DNA from: JBIOHP01 sp044449065
Lineage (GTDB): Bacteria > Bacteroidota > Ignavibacteria > UBA10030 > SZUA-254
Assembly: GCA_044449065.1 (NCBI GenBank)
Contig: JBIOHP010000012.1
Coordinates: forward strand, 32,887 to 96,886
Length of the DNA stretch: 64,000 nt
Direction: 5' to 3'
In this document: piece by piece, positions 1 through 7,666 of the stretch
Layout: each line of letters starts with the position of its first letter
Numbering within the stretch: position 1 is the first letter of the stretch
The notes under the pieces: generated by a model
Database searches by the model: none
What the model saw: only the letters and a program-made list of their open reading frames with translations
What the model was told of the DNA's origin: nothing
Translations under genes and position numbers: made by a program

Positions 1-44
1 GAAATTTCGAGCTTGGTGATAATATACAATTTTTTGAATTTATC

Positions 45-1067
45 TTACCTTGGGATTATTGACTCTACCCCAAGGCCTGCTTCATCGTTTAATAGTAATT
101 TACCTTTCGATTGGGATATTCCTTCAAACGGATCGTTGGAAATAAGAATATTGCCATCGAGGTCTGCATAATCGACAAGCGGAGATAGATTCGCAGCGGC
201 GGCAATTCCGACGGAGCTTTCGATCATACAACCGAGCATAATTTTCAATCCCATTTCTCTTGCAGTGTTGATCATTTTCATCGCTTCCCGTATTCCGCCG
301 CATTTCATGAGCTTGATATTAATTCCATCAAAAACGCCGCGCAGCCGGGGTAAATCGTTTAACCGCTTGACGCTCTCATCGGCGATAATCGGTATATGCA
401 CGCGCTCTTTAATCCATTCAATATCATCCAGCCGGTCAGAGGGCATCGGCTGTTCGATAAGCTCAATGTTTTGTTCTTCCAACCACAATATTTTATCGAG
501 TGCGTCTTCTTTATTCTTCCATCCCTCGTTCGCATCAGCGCGTAATGTCTTATCGGTAATCTTCCGGATTGTTTTAATGATCTCCGTATCCCCCGGAACG
601 CCCACTTTCACTTTCAATATCGGAAATTCATCAGCTTCCTGAATCTTTTTTTCAATCATATCGGGTGAATCGATACCAATTGTAAAGGAAGTCAGCGGGG
701 TATTGTTTTTATTTAGACCCCACATTTTCCATAAAGGGACACCCATTCGTTTTCCACCCCAGTCATGCAATGCAATATCCATGGCTGCCTTGGCGGAATA
801 ATTATCAGGAGCGATGACATCAACTTCATCAAGTATAGCAGCAATTTTTATGGGATCGATGACCCGTGGAAGCCTCACCTGATTTAAAAATTCAATTACA
901 GTGCTCGCGGTTTCACCGTATCGTTCGAGCGGAGCCGCTTCGCCGGATCCTTTTATCCCGTCGTGTTCGAGTTGCACGATAATGGTATCCCTATAATCGC
1001 TGGACCCGCGCGCTATCGAGAAGGTATGTTTTAATTGGAGCCGGTATTCTTTGTAAGTGAGATTCAA
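45..1067 (-). CDS. Dipeptide epimerase (L-Ala-D/L-Glu epimerase type), enolase superfamily
   Basis: Predicted cytoplasmic enzyme that epimerises L-Ala-D/L-Glu or similar dipeptides, usually in murein peptide recycling. The 340-residue length fits the family. Visible active-site elements are the KxK motif (LKVKVG, K152/K154), the metal ligands D178 (DAN), E205 (IEQP) and D230 (ADES), and the opposing lysine K252 (INIKLMK). A DxD motif (D305-L-D307) near the C terminus matches the one that binds the dipeptide amino group in known dipeptide epimerases. The start is TTG; no in-frame ATG lies nearby. It is the first visible gene of a minus-strand run and its upstream neighbour is ftsY, 200 bp away. 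The exact dipeptide is not readable from sequence; another member of the muconate-lactonising subgroup is possible. Confidence 0.85.
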   Translation of the reverse strand: MNLTYKEYRLQLKHTFSIARGSSDYRDTIIVQLEHDGIKGSGEAAPLERYGETASTVIEFLNQVRLPRVIDPIKIAAILDEVDVIAPDNYSAKAAMDIALHDWGGKRMGVPLWKMWGLNKNNTPLTSFTIGIDSPDMIEKKIQEADEFPILKVKVGVPGDTEIIKTIRKITDKTLRADANEGWKNKEDALDKILWLEEQNIELIEQPMPSDRLDDIEWIKERVHIPIIADESVKRLNDLPRLRGVFDGINIKLMKCGGIREAMKMINTAREMGLKIMLGCMIESSVGIAAAANLSPLVDYADLDGNILISNDPFEGISQSKGKLLLNDEAGLGVESIIPR

Positions 1068-1151
1068 CGAGAATTATTTTTTATTGTATATGGCTGAGAT
1101 AAATCATCTCTTACAATCGCTATCACGATATTGCGTAATCCAATTCGAGTC

Positions 1152-1210
1152 ACCCTGAACTTGTTTCAGGGTCTCAAGGAAAAAAGATTCCGATCCCGAT
1201 TTCATCGGGA
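1152..1210. repeat. Two small hairpins in the ftsY-epimerase gap
   Basis: The 200-bp gap holds a hairpin with arms ACCCTGAA and TTCAGGGT (1152-1172, 5-nt loop) and another with arms TCCCGAT and ATCGGGA (1194-1210, 3-nt loop). Neither is followed by a convincing T run, so they look more like a dispersed repeat than a terminator. Similar 'CCTGAA...TTCAGG' repeats are common in genomes of this group. Confidence 0.5.
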
Positions 1211-1267
1211 CGGAATGACTCCTACCTAATAGATGCAGTTTAAATACACGCTTATTCCACACCATGA

Positions 1268-2212
1268 TTATTTCCCAAATAGCGCATCCACAAAAGCGTT
1301 TTTATCGAACGGCTGGAGGTCGTCGATCTTCTCGCCCACACCGATAAATTTCACCGGCACGCGCAACTCCTCGCTAACAGCAAAGACAACTCCCCCTTTT
1401 GCAGTCCCGTCAAGCTTGGTGATGACCAACCCGGTAACATTCGCGGCGGCAGTAAATTGTTTTGCTTGTTGAATCGCATTCTGTCCCGTCGATGCGTCGA
1501 GGACCAGCAAGACTTCATGGGGCGCTTCGGGAACAAGTTTTTGCAGTACCCTGCTGATTTTTTTTAACTCCTCCATTAAATTTATTTTCGTGTGCAATCT
1601 TCCGGCAGTATCGATGATCATGACGTCGGCTCCTCTTGATTGAGCCGATTTGAGCGCATCATACGCGACGGACGCCGGATCAGCGCCGTGAGACTGCGAG
1701 ATAATCTCCACGCCGGCGCGTGTTGCCCAGATTTCAAGCTGTTCATTCGCGGCAGCGCGAAACGTATCGGCTGCCGCTATAAGGACTTTCTTCCCGGCGG
1801 TACGATAATTAAAGGCAAGCTTTCCAATCGTGGTTGTTTTGCCGACGCCGTTCACCCCAACCACCATAATAACGTGCGGTTTATGCGTAGCCGGCAATAT
1901 GAAAGGATCGGTATTTGAATCCGAACCATTGGCAAATTGTTTGTGGATCTCCTCGCGTAAAATAGCGTCTAATTCGGCAGAGTCGGTGTATAACTCTTTC
2001 CACACACGGTGTTTGAGGTTCTCGATGATTTTCGTCGTTGTTGCAACGCCGACATCGGCGGTGATGAGAATTTCCTCCAGCTTTTCTAAAAATTCATCAT
2101 CAACCTTTCCTCTGCCGAGCAGTATTTTTTGAACCTTGCCAAAAATATTTTCGCGGGTTGTGGCTAAACCCTCCTTCAAACGGTCGAATTTAAATTTATC
2201 AAGAAATCCCAT
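1268..2212 (-). CDS. ftsY: Signal recognition particle receptor FtsY
   Basis: SRP receptor GTPase that docks ribosome-SRP complexes at the inner membrane. This is a compact 314-residue form: helical N domain (about 1-90), then the G domain with P-loop GVNGVGKT (119-126), the DTFRAAANEQL insertion-box motif near 149, DTAGR near 200 and TKLDGTAKGG near 263. The acidic A domain of E. coli FtsY is missing, as is usual outside the Gammaproteobacteria, so membrane binding should rest on the N-terminal helix. It starts with ATG at 2212, and pgsA lies 22 bp upstream on the same strand, so co-transcription with pgsA and purF is likely. Confidence 0.97.
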   Translation of the reverse strand: MGFLDKFKFDRLKEGLATTRENIFGKVQKILLGRGKVDDEFLEKLEEILITADVGVATTTKIIENLKHRVWKELYTDSAELDAILREEIHKQFANGSDSNTDPFILPATHKPHVIMVVGVNGVGKTTTIGKLAFNYRTAGKKVLIAAADTFRAAANEQLEIWATRAGVEIISQSHGADPASVAYDALKSAQSRGADVMIIDTAGRLHTKINLMEELKKISRVLQKLVPEAPHEVLLVLDASTGQNAIQQAKQFTAAANVTGLVITKLDGTAKGGVVFAVSEELRVPVKFIGVGEKIDDLQPFDKNAFVDALFGK

Positions 2213-2234
2213 AGTTACTTAATTACGTATCGAT

Positions 2235-2795
2235 TCAATTTGCGTTAAGAATGTTATTTTGCAGCATCTTGCGGAAACGAATCGTGTACAAGAATGACGA
2301 TAGCAGAATAAAAGCAGCGCTGAGAGCGATTAGTATCTCTTTTACCAGCGATAACCGGTCGATATCCAGCACCGCGACAACAACCAGGAACGCTAACGAA
2401 GCAACTGCCAACTTACCGGCGAGGTTGGACGATGGAACGATATTACGGCTCTTCTTAAGGTAAACACCACAAACAAATATAACGACGTCGCGTGAGAGAG
2501 CGAGCAAAAGTAGCCAAACCGGAATTTTCCCCTGGTATACGAGAATTCCAACAATGAACGCCACACAAAGTTTATCAGCGACCGGATCGATGATCTTGCC
2601 GAATTCCGTTACCTGGTTCATGCTGCGGGCGATCATGCCGTCGAAGAGGTCGGTCAGCGAGGCGGCGACGATAAGGATTAGCGCATGGATATTATATTGC
2701 TCAAAATCGTAGAGAAGCAAATACCCGACCGGAATGATCAACGCAATCCGGAGCATGCTGAGAATATTGGAGACTGTCCAGATTCGATCCTGCAT
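2235..2795 (-). CDS. pgsA: CDP-diacylglycerol--glycerol-3-phosphate 3-phosphatidyltransferase
   Basis: Integral membrane enzyme of the CDP-alcohol phosphatidyltransferase family, making phosphatidylglycerol phosphate. The full signature D-x2-D-G-x2-A-R-x8-G-x3-D-x3-D is visible (DLFDGMIARS ... FGKIIDPVADK), with about five hydrophobic segments. The open frame extends upstream into purF, but the start is placed at the ATG at 2795 (protein MQDRIWTVSNILSM, 186 aa). This leaves a 4-bp gap after the purF stop and gives the normal family length; the longer reading would add a basic, non-membrane 62 residues translated from inside purF. The PgsA call rather than another CDP-alcohol transferase is by similarity and context. 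Confidence 0.88.
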   Translation of the reverse strand: MQDRIWTVSNILSMLRIALIIPVGYLLLYDFEQYNIHALILIVAASLTDLFDGMIARSMNQVTEFGKIIDPVADKLCVAFIVGILVYQGKIPVWLLLLALSRDVVIFVCGVYLKKSRNIVPSSNLAGKLAVASLAFLVVVAVLDIDRLSLVKEILIALSAAFILLSSFLYTIRFRKMLQNNILNAN

Positions 2796-2799
2796 TAGA

Positions 2800-4314
2800 T
2801 CAAAGTTCGTATTCTTCTTTTTTTCCGCCGGTCGTAACAGCGGTAGGATATTTTCCGCTGAAGCACGCCGTGCAGTAATCCTGACCTTTTGCGTGAGGAA
2901 CCGATTCGAGAAGCCGGTCGAGAGATAAATATTCGAGCGTATCGACGCCAAGTTCCTGTCGAATCTTTTCCACATCGCCATCGCACCGGTTTGCTATCAA
3001 TTCTTTCGGATCGGGAAAATCTATCCCGTAGTGGCATGGATATCGTATTGGAGGCGATGTTACCCGGAAATGGATTTCTTTTACGCCGGCTGCGCGCACC
3101 AGCTTCACAAGCTGTTTAGACGTAGTTCCCCGAACAATCGAGTCATCGACAATGACGACCTTACGATCTTTCAGGACGCCTTTCACGGTGTTGAATTTTG
3201 CCTTCACGCCCACCTGCCGCATTTCCTGCGCCGGCTGAATAAATGTTCTGCCGACGTAATGATTGCGGATTAAACCGATTTCGTATTTGGTTTTGAGTCC
3301 CTGCTTCTGACTCGCGCTAACGTAACCGATGGTAGCGGTGTTGCTGGAATCGGGAACGTTAATGACGATAACTATTTCACCGTCCTCATCGGAAGGCACC
3401 GGCGCCTGCAGGGCGAGATTTTTTCCAAGCTTCCTGCGCACCTTATCAACGTTCTCGCCGAAGATTTGACTATCCGGGCGGGAAAAATAAATATATTCAA
3501 AGATGCAATGATGGTGCTTCCCGTTAGATTTTGACAACCGGTACGAAGTTGGTTTGTTCGTTTTCACTGAATCCCGGTCGAATACCGCCACTTCGCCCGG
3601 TTCAATATCCCGGATGTAGGTTGCATCGATAATATCGAACGCGCATGTTTCTGAAGCGACAATGAACGAATCGCCAACTTTTCCCAACGCGAGTGGGCGC
3701 CAGCCATGAGGATCGCGCGCTACGATCAATTTATCATCGGTTAAAATTGCTATGGAGAACGCCCCTTCAACTTGATTAAGCGCGTCGATAATTTGTTCCA
3801 CCTGACCGGGTTTCTGGCTTTTTGCCGCCAGATGTAAAATCGTCTCAGTATCCGATGTTGTTTGGAAGATTGTCCCCTCATTTTGCAGGCGTTGGCGGAT
3901 TTCCCGGAAGTTAGTCAGGTTACCGTTATGGCAAAGCGCCATGTTCCCCATTTTATAATTCACCACCAGTGGCTGTACGTTGAATTTGTTGGTCGCAGAA
4001 CCAGCAGTCGAGTACCGGTTATGCCCTATGGCAGAATTACCGATTAAAACGTCGCTGAATAATTTGTCATCTTTAAATATATCGCTAACGAGACCGAAGT
4101 CTTTGATGGCGTGAAATTTGTATTTTCCTGTTTTTTCATCGTAATCTGATGTTACGATACCCGATCCTTCCTGTCCGCGATGCTGCAGAGCATGAAGGCA
4201 AAAGTAAGTTAATCTTGCCGCTTGCGGATTTCCATACACTCCCACAACCCCGCACTCATCGTGCGGTTTATCGTTTAATAACTGCTCATCTACAATAAAA
4301 TTAATCTTTTTCAT
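2800..4314 (-). CDS. purF: Amidophosphoribosyltransferase (PurF, Fe-S type)
   Basis: First enzyme of de novo purine synthesis: PRPP + glutamine gives phosphoribosylamine. 504 residues. The N-terminal Ntn glutaminase follows a propeptide, with the catalytic cysteine at C21 (HDECGVVGVYG), as in the self-processing Bacillus-type enzymes. The PRPP-binding loop is VVIVDDSIVRGTTS. Cysteines matching the 4Fe-4S ligands of the Bacillus type are present: HHHCIFEY, RYPCHYG and CTAC near the C terminus. It heads the purF-pgsA-ftsY run. Its upstream region carries an unusual inverted repeat array (4336-4502) that might affect expression. Confidence 0.97.
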   Translation of the reverse strand: MKKINFIVDEQLLNDKPHDECGVVGVYGNPQAARLTYFCLHALQHRGQEGSGIVTSDYDEKTGKYKFHAIKDFGLVSDIFKDDKLFSDVLIGNSAIGHNRYSTAGSATNKFNVQPLVVNYKMGNMALCHNGNLTNFREIRQRLQNEGTIFQTTSDTETILHLAAKSQKPGQVEQIIDALNQVEGAFSIAILTDDKLIVARDPHGWRPLALGKVGDSFIVASETCAFDIIDATYIRDIEPGEVAVFDRDSVKTNKPTSYRLSKSNGKHHHCIFEYIYFSRPDSQIFGENVDKVRRKLGKNLALQAPVPSDEDGEIVIVINVPDSSNTATIGYVSASQKQGLKTKYEIGLIRNHYVGRTFIQPAQEMRQVGVKAKFNTVKGVLKDRKVVIVDDSIVRGTTSKQLVKLVRAAGVKEIHFRVTSPPIRYPCHYGIDFPDPKELIANRCDGDVEKIRQELGVDTLEYLSLDRLLESVPHAKGQDYCTACFSGKYPTAVTTGGKKEEYEL

Positions 4315-4335
4315 AGGGTATCAATGTACTGAAAA

Positions 4336-4502
4336 ATGGGGAGGGATTCAAACAAAAAATATTTTGGGACAAAATGGGGACAGTTTATTTTTTAATTGGT
4401 CAAAACATAACGCATAAGAAGTTTTTATCTTTTTTCCGTACCCAAAGTGTCCCCATTCTGTCCCCATTTTGTCCCCATTTTGTCTTCATAAAATCCCCAT
4501 TT
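4336..4502. repeat. Inverted array of 12-nt 'tgtccccattyt' units upstream of purF
   Basis: Around 4448-4502 the unit TGTCCCCATTYT occurs three to four times nearly in tandem, followed by a partial unit (aaaatccccat). Around 4336-4382 the same word appears in reverse complement (aaatggggag, gggacaaaatggggaca). The two blocks could pair into a long hairpin. It lies 20-190 bp upstream of the purF start, where the purF promoter or leader should be. Confidence 0.6.
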
Positions 4503-4894
4503 TTTCTCATTCGGTCACTAATTTTTTCCATTTTATTTGATTCGTTATCGAAAGGCATAGCCAATCAGCAAAGCTGGCGCTTCGCTGTACAATAGCGACG
4601 ATTTGCACAAATTGATATACAAAAATCCCAACGTTTCGGGATTGTTGAGACGCAAAATTACAATTTCGCATAATAAGTAACGTGTTGTCGATTGATGAAG
4701 TTAGGGTTGGAGCCCTGGTGATAATGATATTACAGTATACGGCTGTATATATAATATAAGGACTTTTAGTTAAAAAGGCAAGGGATATTTTTATAAATTT
4801 GTTTTTCCAATGGGAAACCATGAATACAAGAATTATTTAATCATTTTTTCCTGTCCTTTCTTTTTGGAAAGAAAGGACGAAAGAAAACTTGGCT

Positions 4895-5037
4895 CCAGAA
4901 CCAATGCCTGAATAATTGCATCTTTTTTGCAAACAAACGAACTCTCCCGTCCCGTCAAATCCATCGTTGACGGGACGGGATCAGACAGCGTTTGTTCTTA
5001 ATATAGCGATGCAATTATTCCAGGCGGCATTGGTTCT
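4895..5037. repeat. Nested inverted repeat, MITE-like or cruciform
   Basis: Outer arms about 4897-4921 and 5009-5036 are imperfect reverse complements (ccaatgcctgaataattgca against the copy ending gcggcattggtt). An intermediate pair (caaacaaacgaac and gcgtttgttc) follows. The innermost stem is a perfect 14 bp, TCCCGTCCCGTCAA at 4945-4958 and its complement at 4967-4980, with an 8-nt loop. The whole 143 bp could fold into one rod. No open frame lies in it. Confidence 0.65.
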
Positions 5038-5087
5038 GATGCCCAAAATAGCATTTACGATAATGTTCACTACCCAGCTACGCGGAT

Positions 5088-5132
5088 GAGAAAAATTAAA
5101 AGAAGCCCCGTCATTTAGTATGACAGGGCTTC
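5088..5132 (-). terminator. Rho-independent terminator of the T9SS repeat-protein gene
   Basis: On the minus strand, 22 nt after the stop codon at 5155, a 13-bp stem with one mismatch (arms 5120-5132 and 5102-5114, loop of 5) is followed by TTTTAATTTTTC. Confidence 0.8.
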
Positions 5133-5154
5133 GATTCAATTAAAACGTCAAATT

Positions 5155-6924
5155 TTATTTGACTAAAAGCATCTTGCGAGTCTGGCTGAAACGTTTAGAT
5201 GGTTCGCTAACGCTTGTTGCATCAAGGCGGTAAATATAGATTCCTGACGCCCATTTATTTGCATCAAATTGTACAGTTTTCTCCCCCGGTTGCTCTGTTC
5301 GGTTTACCAATGTTTGTACCACCTGTCCAAGTACATTATAGATTGAAAGATGGACGTAAGACTCGTTTGGCAATTGATAATTAATTATCGTTGTTGGGTT
5401 GAACGGGTTGGGATAGTTTGGGGATAAAGAATAGCTTGACGGCAAATTACCATGTGCTGGACCAATTCCTGTCATTATGTTTTTACGTATCAGAGTGATA
5501 TTAACACCTAAGCCGAGAATGTAATTGTTGTTAGCCTTGTCATTTATAGTAAAATATGATTCCACAGGCAACCATGAGGAGTTAGACCAGGAGTCAAATC
5601 GAACTGAAGTTAGATTTTCATCTGCATCGTAAGTGCAGAGTGATCGACCAGAATTCACCCAATGATCACTCGACCACGTTTCGTAATACCATGAAAGTAT
5701 ATTCCCTTTTGTATCATAAGTGTAAATAAAATGGTAATTCTTTATCCATTGACTAACATACCAAGATTCGTACAACTTCGTGAGCATGTTACCACTTCCA
5801 TCAAATGTGTAGGATAGCCGATTAGAATATACCCATTGAGAATTTGACCAGTTTTCAAACCACTCGGAAAGCCGATATCCATTTAGATCATAGATGGCCG
5901 AATATCGATAATAATTTACCCACTGACCGTTCCACCAGATTTCGAATAAGGAAGAAAGATTATTCCCATGGATATCGTATGTATAGATAGACTGCTCAGA
6001 ATTGGTCCATTGACCACCCGACCAATTTTGGTACAAAAAGGTAAGCTCATCACCATTAATATCGTAAGAATAAGTATAGCGAACATTATTTATCCATTGA
6101 TCATTTGACCATCTTTGTAGTGAAAATGAAAGCATATTCCTATTTTCATCATATGTCCATGTATGAAGATAAGAATTCATCCATAGACCATTCGATAATT
6201 CATATAGTTCAGAAAGTTTATTTCCATCTGGATCGTACGTCCACGTATATCGGTCATGACCAACAAATTGACCATTGGAGGGATATTCAATCAATTCGGA
6301 AAGTTTATTACCATTTATATCATACGTGTAGCTATGGCGTTCGGTGTTCGCCCATTGACCATTCGACCAGGATTCATCCAATTCATAAAGCATATTCCCA
6401 TTAAGATCATACGCATATGTTATGCGAGTAGAATTCATTAATTGAGAGTTCGAACGGATTTCATCCAATTCTGAAAGTCTCCTCCCGTCTGAATCGTACG
6501 CGTAGCTAATGCGGGTTGTGTCCACCCAGATGTCTCCTTTCAATACCTGTGTCAAATCGGATGTCATCTTAGCACCGGTGTTGAACGAATACACGTGCCT
6601 CGTGGTGTCATTAAAGCTAAAAACAATTGCCGTGTCAATAACAGAAATTTGTCCAGTTGGAAACAGCATCCCATTAATCGGCATATATTTATTTTGTCCC
6701 TGGTTGGACATGAAATGATCATCGGGGAAAGAATGAGATGGTAGCTTGAAATGAAGAGTGTCCATCCGGTTGGCAATATGGTCAGGAAACTGGTGCCGAG
6801 AGAGTGGATTCCATATATCATTACCTGGTGATATCTTTTTTTGCAAATGTTGGCTAAAGGTTGTCGTGGAAAGAATGAGCCCCATCATAATTGCAAGGGT
6901 GAGAATTATTTTATCACTTTTCAT
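5155..6924 (-). CDS. Secreted protein with eleven YD-like repeats and a T9SS C-terminal sorting domain
   Basis: A 589-residue protein starting at ATG 6924 (a second ATG lies four codons upstream). It has a signal peptide (MKSDKIILTLAIMMGLILS, cleaved near TTTFSQ) and a linker. Eleven repeats of ~29 residues follow at about residues 140-459, each of the pattern [ST]Y-x-YD-xxGNxLSxLxExWSNGQWVNxxR. They resemble the YD repeats of RHS proteins but carry an extra conserved NGQW segment. The last ~85 residues are a T9SS type A sorting domain (NYPNPFNPTT ... GIYIYRLDA ... RKMLLVK), so the protein should be exported and anchored or released by T9SS. It stands alone with its own terminator. Function unknown; surface beta-rich filament or carbohydrate contact is only a guess. 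Confidence 0.88.
   Translation of the reverse strand: MKSDKIILTLAIMMGLILSTTTFSQHLQKKISPGNDIWNPLSRHQFPDHIANRMDTLHFKLPSHSFPDDHFMSNQGQNKYMPINGMLFPTGQISVIDTAIVFSFNDTTRHVYSFNTGAKMTSDLTQVLKGDIWVDTTRISYAYDSDGRRLSELDEIRSNSQLMNSTRITYAYDLNGNMLYELDESWSNGQWANTERHSYTYDINGNKLSELIEYPSNGQFVGHDRYTWTYDPDGNKLSELYELSNGLWMNSYLHTWTYDENRNMLSFSLQRWSNDQWINNVRYTYSYDINGDELTFLYQNWSGGQWTNSEQSIYTYDIHGNNLSSLFEIWWNGQWVNYYRYSAIYDLNGYRLSEWFENWSNSQWVYSNRLSYTFDGSGNMLTKLYESWYVSQWIKNYHFIYTYDTKGNILSWYYETWSSDHWVNSGRSLCTYDADENLTSVRFDSWSNSSWLPVESYFTINDKANNNYILGLGVNITLIRKNIMTGIGPAHGNLPSSYSLSPNYPNPFNPTTIINYQLPNESYVHLSIYNVLGQVVQTLVNRTEQPGEKTVQFDANKWASGIYIYRLDATSVSEPSKRFSQTRKMLLVK
5548..6507 (-). repeat. Eleven tandem ~87-bp coding repeats
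   Basis: Each unit encodes ~29 residues (TYxYDxxGNxLSxLxExWSNGQWVN). Units are diverged at DNA level but the Tyr-Asp, Gly-Asn and Gly-Gln-Trp positions recur. One unit lacks a residue, otherwise spacing is regular. Confidence 0.85.
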
Positions 6925-7190
6925 TATTACCGCCATCGATGTTATTGAGTCATTGAGAACTATCTTAATAAGGATCGTTTATTACTCATATCAAAACATC
7001 TACATCTGTCATAGGTACGTATCGACGATGAAGTTTATCCCGTATATAAGGAAATATAAACGGAAATGGCTTCAAAGTTGATAGAGTCAATTTAACAAAT
7101 GTTCAGGGAACTATCAAATACAAGAGTTGCATTAACTCATTTTGATAGTGCGGAGCGTCTACGGATGATATGGATCCGGTATGATCTACG

Positions 7191-7308
7191 AATGACCTCA
7201 CCCTAAGAATTCTGGCAGCTTCATGCTGCAGCTATTTCTCCCTCTCCCCCGGGAGAGGGTATTGATTTTTTATTTTTAAATGATGAACGATGTCGGGGTG
7301 AGGTCATT
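7191..7308. mobile_element. 118-bp MITE-like element with 13-bp perfect terminal inverted repeats
   Basis: Ends are AATGACCTCACCC (7191-7203) and its exact complement (7296-7308). Inside are two hairpins, one around ggcagc/gctgc and one CCCTCTCCC/GGGAGAGGG. It has no coding capacity. No clear target-site duplication was seen. Confidence 0.65.
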
Positions 7309-7435
7309 TAAGAAAATTATTTAACCTAATTCAATCTTGGTTATCTTTTTCGCAGGCTTTTCGGACACGGAGCGTCTAAGAATGCATTCCGCCGCGGGAG
7401 CAGTGGAACGAGAACTATAAGTTTCGCGATAGGCA

Positions 7436-7523
7436 TCCATATGAGGAGATCGCTACTCCCGACTCCCGCCAAAAAGACGCTGGGTAAAGCTGTCGGGATC
7501 GCGATGACGGTTTACAAATTCTG
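7436..7523. repeat. Degenerate copy of MITE-like family A
   Basis: Shares 'catatgaggagatcgctac' near 7437 and 'gggatcgcgatgac...ctg' near 7495-7523 with the family at 20211, 28476 and 49394, but the outer inverted repeats are lost. Confidence 0.5.
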
Positions 7524-7666
7524 AGGAGTGGTGGAACGAAGAGTATGCGAGTCGTTAAATAAGCCCACTCCCGATAAACAGAATCGGGACGGGGAAAACA
7601 CCCGTCCTTGATCCCCTCCATCACAACGCCCTGAGGCACACAGGGCGGACAGGGAGGGGATGCTTA

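Larger units (their letters stand above)
4315..5154. other. 840-bp non-coding stretch between purF and the T9SS repeat protein
   Basis: No credible gene is seen. It holds an array of short purine/pyrimidine repeats in opposite orientations (4336-4502), a segment near 4565-4595 related to the palindrome at 34818-34882 (shared 'caaagctggcgc' and 'gtaca' words), a large nested inverted repeat (4895-5037) and a terminator (5088-5132). Short open frames at 4374-4595 (+) and 4507-4821 (-) lack ribosome sites and recognisable protein features. Confidence 0.6.
6925..7666. other. 740-bp non-coding stretch
   Basis: No credible gene. 6925-7190 shows no clear structure beyond being the upstream region of the T9SS gene. 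7191-7308 is a terminally inverted element. 7436-7523 is a degenerate copy of the 28476/49394 repeat family. The word 'cggagcgtcta' occurs twice (about 7151 and 7368). An open frame at 7415-7639 (-) falls inside repeat sequence and is not believable. Confidence 0.6.

Noticed and set aside
265..642. 125-residue plus-strand ORF over the epimerase
   Set aside because: Lies wholly antisense to a well-supported enzyme gene.
4507..4821. 104-residue minus-strand ORF upstream of purF
   Set aside because: No ribosome site, no recognisable domain, overlaps palindromic repeats, and composition is unlike neighbours.
4315..5154. CRISPR array
   Set aside because: Repeats are short and palindromic without regular spacers, and no cas genes occur anywhere in the window.
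7415..7639. 74-residue minus-strand ORF before nadB
   Set aside because: Translates across a degenerate repeat copy; no protein features.
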